From positions 4,831,720 through 4,895,719 of the forward strand of contig OX442433.1 of assembly GCA_949361645.1 (NCBI GenBank): a DNA stretch of 64,000 bases, given 5' to 3'. A program made the position numbers and the translations under genes. This DNA is from Spongilla lacustris (Eukaryota > Porifera > Demospongiae > Spongillida > Spongillidae). Under the pieces are notes generated by a model. The model was not told where the DNA came from and ran no database searches. It was given only the letters and a program-made list of their open reading frames with translations. Shown piece by piece: positions 55,511-64,000 of this stretch (positions are counted from its first letter, which is position 1; each line of letters begins with the position of its first letter).

Positions 55511-56040
55511 ATCAAAAGATATCTTATTTAGAATTAGCACACAACATTGGCTGGACAATCTTGCAGCTTTAGGTACAGGGGTCTCTATCCTATCAGGCTT
55601 TTTCATCTTCTCCTGGTAGGCCACACAGTGAAAAAGCATATCCAGAAGATGGGCGAATACTTGTTTTATCAGTTGAGGCTCTCCACTGTGCACCTGCCAT
55701 ATGGCCACAATTTCCCTAGAAAGTGCAAAAATGGTTATGCAAGAGTAGAGAAGACCACAGCAGAGGAATGTCTAAAAGGTGCGTCATGGAGGCAGATAGG
55801 AACTGGGAAGTGATGGCTCTCATACAGCAAAGGGTTCCTGTTTTGGTCTCAGGATTGGTGATGCTCTTAAGCTTCTCGTAGATCCCATAATCAGGTCAGG
55901 AATCGGGAGGGAAGGGGAAAGAGAAAGCATGGGAGGTAGGTGACGAGTGAGATTAAGGGTTAATCTCCAGGCCCAAACACATTTCTATATACAGTATTAC
56001 TCTATATTTTACTCATCACATGGTTTCATATGACATTAAA
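55511..56040 (-). pseudogene. Partial duplicate of two MROH1 exons, dead
   Basis: This stretch is co-linear with 19172-19755: the exon at 19227-19383, its intron, the exon at 19439-19593 and the following intron. Damage compared with the gene: the first exon lost two codons (near 55597) and its GT donor became GC. The second exon lost its donor region (the GGTAAAC sequence is replaced), has a small frameshifting deletion (CCCATAATC against CCCATTAATC) and lost its acceptor AG (TCGGGAGG against TCTATACA). It cannot encode a spliced product. The divergence suggests an old segmental copy rather than a retrocopy, because the intron is retained. Confidence 0.88.
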
Positions 56041-56220
56041 AAAAAACATCCCTATGAATATTTTTTGATGTGGCATAGGTGCAGACTCCCAGTACATGTT
56101 GGTTGAAATCTACCTGTGCTTCCGTATAATTCTAAGGTGACAAAAAACAGCCTTTCCCTATATATTTATTTATTTATTTAACTATTATTGTTATTATTAT
56201 TTTGATATTATAACCCTAAT

Positions 56221-56290
56221 GAGGGCTAATGCCAGAGCCATACTCTCTAGAACTGTACCATCCTTCTGCCCAGTATTGGACTATGTTTAA
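56221..56290 (+). pseudogene. Extreme C-terminal scrap of the non-LTR retrotransposon
   Basis: RANARAILSRTVPSFCPVLD, then YV and a stop, match the tails at 42460-42512 and 52790-52850. Only about 22 codons remain. Confidence 0.5.
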
Positions 56291-56423
56291 CTTTTGTTGT
56301 ATTCAGTTAACCATGTGATATATTCAATTGATATTCACAATTAGTACAATACAATAAGATAAGATACAGATAAAAGGTAAAAACTTATGATGGGGTGGCT
56401 CTGCAGCCAGATGAGCACATGAG

Positions 56424-56528
56424 GTCAATTGGAAGATTGGTCGATGGTATGAGGACCGCAAGCCTCGAAGACAAACTATTGCTGAACGTAATAATGAAAA
56501 GCTTAATCTGCAATTGAGCCAGAACAAG
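56424..56528 (+). other. Possible exon of unknown gene
   Basis: Open, with an AG just before and a good GTAAGG donor after. It reads VNWKIGRWYEDRKPRRQTIA and then ERNNEKLNLQLSQNK, a basic, helix-prone sequence. No family recognised, and no neighbouring exons found. Confidence 0.25.
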
Positions 56529-56804
56529 GTAAGGCTGTAAGGTTGGTCATTCTTTTCGGCTATTAAAAAATGCTATTCTTTTATACACAATCGTTGCGAG
56601 GTTGAAAATACAAATGGTGAAAAGCAACCATGCTCAACTTCTTGGACTCTGTGTTTGTATGACCTTCATATGGTGTATTCACATAAGATATTGAAAAGGG
56701 ATTGAAAACTTTGACATTAAAAGAAAGCCTTCTGCCTATTCTTGGACCAAAAAATTTTCTGCCACCACATCTAAGCAAGTTCATCTGTATCATTGGCTGT
56801 TTTG

Positions 56805-56945
56805 TGCTTCAAGATTCTGTAGGAGTTATTAATCAAATCACTTCAAATTCGGTTTGTAGAGAGACAGGTCCTATACCTATCGATTTGTTCTGTTCGTTAA
56901 TTTTTATGCCATCCATTATGGAGATACAGTTGAACAAACTATGTT
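56805..56945. repeat. Uninterrupted copy of the dispersed repeat split at 38.9-39.9 kb
   Basis: The reverse complement reads through TAGTTTGTTCAACTGTATCT and CC without interruption. The other copy has an 831-bp hAT-like element at this position. Confidence 0.75.
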
Positions 56946-58849
56946 AATGGTACTTTGGCTGAGTTGATGTTCTGCCAAGGTTGCTCTAATTGATATATAA
57001 GAGTTACCACATTTCAAATCCATCAAAGTTAGGCAGTAGACATTTTGAATCAATTTGTGTACACCATTGTGAATTGTTATCACATAAATGTCCACATAGC
57101 TGACATAGGAATAATGTACCATTCACATGTCTCTTCTTGTGAACTGTATTACTATTGTTGTATTTTGTATGTAGTTAGGCAGTTTGACTAAGTATCCACA
57201 ACCAGGACTGAATGTGGTGGCCCTTGCAGTTTCAAATTGTACGTGGCCTTTGTAGCTAGTAAAGCTCTACCAAATATTTGTATGATTTTTTTTTTTAATT
57301 TAGGCATGTTAACCTTCACCAGCAACCTTTGCTGCTTCCCAGAAAGGGTTGCAGACTTATAGAAAAATTGTATGTGGTATTTATGTAGTTACTATTGATT
57401 CACTGTAAATAATAATTATTTTAAAAAACTCTCTTACTTGTTAAATTTCAGGATCATTATGCATTTTTTGCCACAAAGCTGTAGTGGACTATTTGGATAT
57501 ATTTGGTACTTATGCCAACATCTGAAAGTGATGATGCCAAATGAGCTGTTGCAACCTGGTCACTTGAAAATCTATTTTGAAACTATTTCGTAACTGTTAG
57601 GCAATCTTTTAACATGGATTTTGTTATTTTATCACAGAAACTATTTTTATTCAGTATTTATGGCAATGTGACATAAAGACCCAATCCTCCATCTTTTGCT
57701 TTGTGTGATGAATTAAACTGTCTGGCCAAGTATAACTTAAGCAAAACCTAGGCTATTTTGACTTCCATGGGAAAAGAAACTACTTGATATCCTCCAATAC
57801 AAACATTCAGCTTGGAGTTTTAAATATGACTAGCAGGTGTGACAATAACAATGTGTATGTTTTCTGGTGTGCAAAGGATGGTGTTCTTGTCTTAATGCTG
57901 CATGCTGAGTTGTACAGTTGCTTCCAACTATAGTACAACAATGTGGGCACAGGCCTCTCTTCTTGATAGAGGTGACTTACAAATGTTTGGCCTTAGTAAA
58001 TCAGTGATAAAAGATTTCCATGCACTTTCAAGAAACGTCTACTGTGAACCATTATGATTAAAACATTTCACAAGTCTTGCCTTGATAACGTTACAATGTC
58101 ATGTGGTAGCTAAAAGTCATTGCAAATGATCACCCAATAAAGCCCAGGATGCCCACTATGACTATCTGCATTTTGGGTACTATACCTTGCTTTGTTTTGG
58201 GGATGGGGCATCTATATATTTTTTAATGCCTACAGCAGAGAATCAGACTAAAGGAGTGTTGACAAATTGAATTAGCAAGTAATTTGATTGTGAACAAGGT
58301 GAGCATATAGGGCCTGAACACTGTATTTGCTACAGAATATGCAATATTGAAGCATATGGCTCCCTCAATACTATCTACACTTTATGCTCACACAGAAAGT
58401 ACTGAAAATATGTATGCATTTTGTGCAGTGAGAGCAAAGGAAGAGTTGTTTGAATGCCGGTCACACGTAAAGATACTATGCAGCAACTAATCATAAGCTT
58501 CCAGTTCATAATCCTGGTATGCATGGACAATTTAGCAAGCCATTCATTTAATTAGCTAAATGTATATTCACTTTGTCGACAGTATTGTCACAGATATTCT
58601 CAAAGGCCAGTACAAATGCAGTAGGTTGTCCTTTTGTAATGTAGTTAGTAGAGACAATACTATTACCTTACTATTGCAAGCATACGGCATCCCAATAGCC
58701 GAACTGAACTGACAAAACAAAGGGCGGTTATCCAAAGTACATCACACAGACACTCGCAAGTGCATGCATACATGCACACATGCATGCTATGTGTACATAC
58801 AAATCCCACAATCCCTTCATACATTTATATTCTGAGTAATCTACACACA

Positions 58850-58882
<33 letters not shown>

Positions 58883-59110
58883 CATTCCACAGGCTAAGTA
58901 GTAGGAAACGTAATGTGATTAGAGATGTAGATTGCTGAATGCACATAAAAGAATAGTAAATGCATACAGATATTTAAAAGAGGTACCTTAGTGATTGATT
59001 ACACCATTGTTATATGGCTTCATTGAAAATCAATTAGTCAGTACAAAGAAGGCAGATCACACACCCTACACGTTGGTATCCTGCACTAAATGGTAACTAA
59101 AGTTAGTCTA
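56946..59110. other. AT-rich non-coding stretch
   Basis: No coding segment with splice support or family motif was found. It contains a (CA)n run at about 58851-58880. Confidence 0.4.
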
Positions 59111-59132
59111 GGGCAGAGACCCATCTCGATGC

Positions 59133-62045
59133 TTATGCCTTTCCTGTTTCTTCACTCTCGTGTTCTTGACCATCAATGAACACAAAGGTCACTTGAGTTG
59201 CAAACTACATGTATAGAAGCATATACATATTGAGTTGCAAACTACATGTATAGAAGCATATACATATTGAGTTGCAAACTACATGTATAGAAGCATATAC
59301 ATATTGAGTTGCAAACTACATGTATAGAAGCATATAAATATTTCATCTATGCAGCACAGTAGTATTCATTTTGTACATGTTTGTGTACTGGTGTAGATTT
59401 TCAGCTAACTGAAAGTTTCCAGTGTGGCTAATGCAGAATACACAAGTCTAGTATTGGAATGGCATTATCCCTAGTGTGCCTTCTGTTATTATGCATATGC
59501 AATTTTTTTTTAACTAACTTTACATGTATGTGCATAAAATCCAGCATTTAGATAGAAGACTTCCCATGTAAGAAATTTCATTATTGTATCCCTCAAGCAT
59601 TTCTCAGTCAGCTAGATAGCAACATGAATGCAGCCTAAAATTAGAGTAACATGTGATATGTTATATATTCTATATTTACAGCAGGACATTATGAATATAA
59701 TGTATGACAAAAGGTATGCATATCATTTATAGATTCCAATGGTTTTGCGCATTGTGCAATTCATTTATGATACATAAATGCCATAGGCAGATGCAGAGTA
59801 TACAATTATAGTTTTTATTTGGTAGCATTTGTTATGTTACTAGAGTAGCTGTGCAGGAACAAAAATATGACTCACTATAGATAGCTGTGCAATGAACATT
59901 CCTGCAAATACTGCTGAAATAAAAGAATTGCCTGTTAGTAGTAAATTTTTGTCACTCCAAGATAATAGAGAACATATCCACCCATCAGTATGTAAAAGTT
60001 GATAAAAATTGATGCCTAATAACAGTCAAGGAATTCAATATTTTATGTGTACATATGTGTACATGCAATCATTTCTACTAAGGATACAATCACTTTCAAA
60101 ATAATTTCATATCGCTTTTCCAAATTCGAAAGTGCACGAATCATCATTAAGATGAAGACAAAAGGGCCAGCTGCCACACAGTACCAATATACAAATTGTG
60201 TTGAAGAAGTCTGTCCATTTGATGATCTGAATGAAAAATGAAAAAGTGAAAAATTTGCATTCCTTTGAAGATGACAATTTAATTGGTAAAATTATACCAT
60301 CATTAGCTTTCAGGGCATCATAAATTTAATAAAAATTGCATGGTTGGTAATGGATCACAAAATTGAATATATGCTTATTTTGCTCATGTGATCTTTTGTA
60401 GTTACAGTTTTGTTTAGGATTGGTTTAGTTACTTAAATTAAAATTATTCCATTTTCATTACCATAAATGGACAGTCACAACCACTTGTTTAAAAACGTGC
60501 ATTAATAGACAGCTTTAATATAAAACAAGACAAAATGTTTATTATATGTACAATCATGAATTCGGGCAATACATTTACAATGTAGCTAACTTGCCTATAT
60601 TGTTTCTTGAACTTGCATAATTTTTTTCATTGTATAATTGCCTTGTTTTTGTTTAATCAATTGCTGTCTATAATGAGCATGATATCATTACCATTAATAA
60701 AACATTCTCCAGAGGCCTTGACAATAAAGTGCTAGAAATAACTATGTTGAGAACCAAACCATTAGTCTTTGATTTGGAACAATTTTGCCTGATTGTCAGT
60801 TGAAATGCTTTCGATCATACTGCAGTGAATACCCAGCCTAACTCTGAGCACTTTGTGTTATTGCTGTGGTGTAGCTACTAGATCCACCCATTACACTTGC
60901 TTCAGGTAAGATTTCTGGATTAAGCGGTGATATAATGGTGAGGTCTGCTGGCTTACCATATTCCCAGTTTGGAAAAAGGATGTCAGCTGGACATGATTTC
61001 TACTCACTATGCCCTAGGTTAATGAGATCTCCAATAAGGTGTCATCACCGCCATGCTTGCAGGTTAAGACATGATGCCAAATATATGATCTAATGTATGG
61101 TACATTGGTCCTAACTTATAGCAAGGCCTAGCCACTATGGAACTCTGAGCTGAACAGCTGAGAGCCATGCTGCCGCATTTTTGGGATGAAATTGAGAGTA
61201 GACATGCTAGGCTGTTAAATAATGCATTGAACTGATGGTCCTCTATTTTGCTTGACAGCATCCCCTGAGTCAATAACCATCTCAAAAGTGAGAACTTCTG
61301 ATGATGAAACGTGTGGTAAAAACAGTTCAATGGTTATTGAATCTAAACACTCTATTGAATTTTATGGGATAGATGACTCATAGACAATGAGCTCAACCTA
61401 AAGCAGTGAGGAAGGTTTTGACAAAGACCAAGATCCCTCTCTCCTTATGCTAAGCTAGGCTTGCAGCTACAGTATCCACAGCATTACATCAAAGCACCAT
61501 CAAACTTCACCTTGAAAGCTTCAGAGGCTGAAACTGGAGGAGTTTACCTTGCCAATGTACTAATCTGCATAAACTGCCACAACAATTCAATAGAGTATTT
61601 AAATCCCTTGAGGTTCATCAGAACCCACCACTAACCAATATAGATGATGTATTAGTTATGTTTTTGCACACAAGAAGATGCATCACCGAGAGATGTAAAA
61701 AAAAAATTGGGCACAAGTAATCTGTTTTTTCAAATTTGCATGCTCCAGTGCTTCCAAAAAGGATTAGAGACTTAACTAAAAATTATTTAATGCAATAATT
61801 TTTTTATCACAAAAGTCCAATTGAGAGTGAATGAGTACATATGATGTGGTATGTTATATTTTACAAATCTTTTAAAACCCTACATAGAGAGCACTAATGT
61901 ACTCCCTGATATTTGGAATATAGTTATAAATTTTTCATTTACTCTTGACTATGAACAATTAATCGTCTTACCGGAACCAAGCACCCCATCCTCCAATATA
62001 TATGATGTATCCAACAAAAAATAGCATTGATAGAGCAAGGGCAAT
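59133..62045 (-). CDS. Tentative multi-exon membrane protein
   Basis: The minus strand shows a chain of short, open segments with splice-like borders. 61972-62045 reads IALALSMLFFVGYIIYIGGW plus GAWFR. 60094-60226 joins it in a consistent phase and contains QFVYWYCVAAGPFVFILMMI, then RALSNLEKRYEIILK. 59876-59913 or slightly longer reads AVFAGMFIAQLSI. 59133-59191 has TFVFIDGQEHESEETGKA and a stop. Three hydrophobic stretches plus a charged C-terminus fit a small multi-pass membrane protein. The phases of the last two segments are not reconciled, and the 60094 donor is weak. A further upstream segment with an ATG lies at 62265-62428, but its phase does not fit the hydrophobic reading. The family is not recognised. 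A non-LTR fragment sits in the presumed intron. Confidence 0.35.
59192..59338. repeat. 37-bp tandem repeat, four copies
   Basis: ATTGAGTTGCAAACTACATG followed by TATAGAAGCATATACAT, nearly perfect. It begins exactly at the presumed splice acceptor of the last segment of the tentative membrane-protein gene. Confidence 0.92.
60785..61335 (-). pseudogene. Non-LTR retrotransposon fragment, C-terminal region
   Basis: Minus-strand frames give SSKIEDHQFNALFNSL, then NAAAWLSAV (compare PHAAAWL at 43370), then HHVLTCKHGGDD (compare GHHALTGKYNG at 41965). Next come SCPADILFPNWEYGKPADLT, IISPLNPEILPEASVMGGSS and KCSELGWVF. This is the same block order as the copies at 41830-42515 and 52385-52860. Stops and frame changes occur throughout. 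Confidence 0.65.
61340..61970. other. Non-coding stretch
   Basis: No recognisable exon. 61390-61600 might be further decayed retrotransposon sequence, but I cannot place it. Confidence 0.35.
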
Positions 62046-62597
62046 CTGAAATTGAAACAATGAACAATATAACTTAACATATTAAAAACGCACCAATGCA
62101 TGATGCAAAATTACAGATCAAATTAACATAGTTATGTTTCCTCTTTGTCTAATCATGCCAATTGAAATAGTAAGAAACAAAAATCCACAAGAGGATTTTC
62201 ACCTGTAACTCCACTAAGATGGTCTTTATTTTAACAACATAATTAGAAATGAAAAACCAATAAACCGTACCTCAATAAACTGTGATGATTAGAAATAGTT
62301 ACAAATTGTTGGCGGAACTTGATGATGTGGATTAGTGAAAAACAGGTTTTGTACACAGTCGGTTCTGGCATGCGTAGGATATTACAGCTGCAATAATTAC
62401 TGTCTCCATCCATACTACACTCTGACATATCTATGAGTTATTCTTCCCTCTTTTTGAATTATTCTTGTGGTATTATGTCCCTTGACTTATTCATTGTACG
62501 CGTTTGGAGTCACAATTATGTATATAAAAACTTGACAAGGTTATATTCAACATATATCCAACCATCGTGGTTCAATTGCAATCCATGGTAGTACGTT

Positions 62598-62667
62598 GTA
62601 TCAAGTTTTGATGAAGCCCGTGATCTAGCGTTGTATCAAGTTTTGATGAAGCCCGTGATCTAGCGTT
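62598..62667. repeat. Two perfect copies of a 35-bp unit
   Basis: GTATCAAGTTTTGATGAAGC followed by CCGTGATCTAGCGTT occurs twice in tandem. About 150 bp further, a different duplicated motif (GACTTTAGATAAAGACGG) occurs near 62820 and 62860. Confidence 0.92.
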
Positions 62668-64000
62668 TTGTCAGTTGTCATGCATGTGTGCATGCCATCA
62701 TGATATGCATTCGCAATATACACTTTTTGCATAACGGTGACGTAATCCATCCGTGCTGCGTATGTGGATCTGAGACGAAACCAGCTAGTTGGATATCTAA
62801 AGTCAGCCATGTATGGCTGACTTTAGATAAAGACGGTTTTCATATATGGCTGATCATGACTTTAGATAAAGACGGGGTTTTCCAACTGGCCAGGCGCTAC
62901 CATCAGATCATGCATCAGTTCTCAGCCGAGATGACCCAAAAGTTCTTGAATAGCTGAAGCGCATGCAGGAATGAGTGCATGCACATGTTCTGATTCACAA
63001 GACGATTGTCTGTTTCGAGAGACCTACAATCAAAAGTTTGGTGATTCAATTATGCATGACCGCGATGAAGCAACCGATATGACGTACGCATATATCCGTC
63101 CGCAAAATAAGGCATGCATGTTGGTGATGACTTGGTGCCGCACGAGGAATTTTCCGGATTAGCCAATCAATAGATGCTTAACACTCTGTATACCGAGGAC
63201 AGTTGGCTATGCATCTGTCATTCATTAAAAAATCTGCCTGACAGCCATGGGCAGTGCCGGTTAAGATCTAAAGACGTTGCGAGTAACTTGATGATATGGC
63301 TATGGACATGCACTCAATCTTGCAGTAATTAAGGGACAACAGACCTTAATATAGTAGCGAAAGATTTCATCGATTCAAGATAAATTAAGAAGTCGACTTA
63401 ATTGTTTTCGGTGATGCATTGCGTATACTCTACTGCATGATGCAAGTGCTGTGTAGCCTGTTCCTCTGGCTCCTTTTTTGTGCATCAATCATTCGTTTGA
63501 TACCAGCGCTAGCTCCTCCCGCGGCACTGCGCGCGGTTTGGCCGGACCACCTTTTAAATTCCGGCGTCGGCCCTGTTAATTAGTGTCTTTTCACACTATG
63601 TGCTAGTTATGCATTAGTATTTGGACCATTCGTGTCTATACCCGGTATAAACATGTACTGTCAGTTGGTTCAGGAGAGAAGTTAAATGCAATATTTTCAT
63701 TGGATGCATAGGTTTTATCAGTGTCCATAGTTCGGCTCCAGTTGGTCTCAGTGCATTTTTATCTCATGATCATTTGAAGCAGGTTTTGTTTAGCATGTAT
63801 CTTGCCCACTATTCTAGTTTGTATTAGATCCGTGGAGTAACCGCTGCGAGTGCTAGAAGCTAAATCATGCATGCTCCACATGTTGTAATCTCTTTGCATT
63901 ATAGCAATTGACAATAGTTTTAGAGATTGGAGATGGGGGAAGGGGGCACCATAGCCTGCAGCTGCCCCCTCCGGCCGCTTCTGCTCTGGCCTGCTGACAG
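62668..64000. other. Non-coding stretch to the window end
   Basis: Two ORFs (62688-62957, 62971-63162) have no motif. A G+C-rich patch at 63930-63990 (GGGGGCACCATAGCCTGCAG, then CCCCCTCCGGCC) resembles hAT-type transposon ends seen elsewhere in the window. Its partner would lie outside. Confidence 0.35.

Noticed and set aside
62265..62428. Possible first exon of the tentative membrane protein
   Set aside because: It has an ATG and a GT donor, but its phase does not fit the hydrophobic reading of the next segment.

Overview
This window is eukaryotic. Its one large gene is cut into about 36 short exons with GT/AG borders, most of the rest is transposon debris, and there is no operon, ribosome-binding-site or rRNA/tRNA signal. 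The transposon types (ZMYM-like hAT, endonuclease-bearing non-LTR elements, a Gypsy element with very short LTRs), the short introns and the abundant ACATGTACATGTA simple sequence suggest a marine invertebrate. A sponge is my best guess, which is an inference only.

Layout. 1-5 kb: a non-LTR retrotransposon scrap runs into a 2.4 kb pyrimidine-rich minisatellite that flips into a G-rich minisatellite. 5-17 kb: a foldback element with a trapped coding loop, a broken acidic ORF, two copies of one palindromic MITE, a TTAA-flanked element, a decayed non-LTR retrotransposon and a hAT remnant. 17.7-37.9 kb, minus strand: a nearly complete MROH1 (maestro HEAT-like repeat protein 1) orthologue, about 1,410 codons. 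One intron holds a 2.8 kb hAT element, which itself carries a nested TTAA-flanked element. The expected first and last exons are not seen.

38-46 kb: a chain of DNA transposons (hAT-type with 8-bp and with 6-bp target duplications, a TA-flanked element, a palindromic MITE), an internally deleted ZMYM-type hAT gene, a stray pair of WD40 exons resembling TRAF7, and two more non-LTR fragments. 46.7-51.5 kb, minus strand: a decayed Gypsy-type LTR retrotransposon. 54.4-55.2 kb, plus strand: an intact three-exon CD225/dispanin membrane-protein gene with an extreme tyrosine-rich tail. 55.5-56.0 kb: a dead partial duplicate of two MROH1 exons. 57-64 kb: mostly non-coding, with a tentative multi-exon membrane-protein gene on the minus strand and one more non-LTR fragment.

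No CRISPR array, bacterial gene or RNA gene was found. Only the MROH1 orthologue and the dispanin gene look like working host genes. The rest records repeated invasion, with several insertions dated relative to each other by nesting and by an empty-site copy elsewhere in the window.
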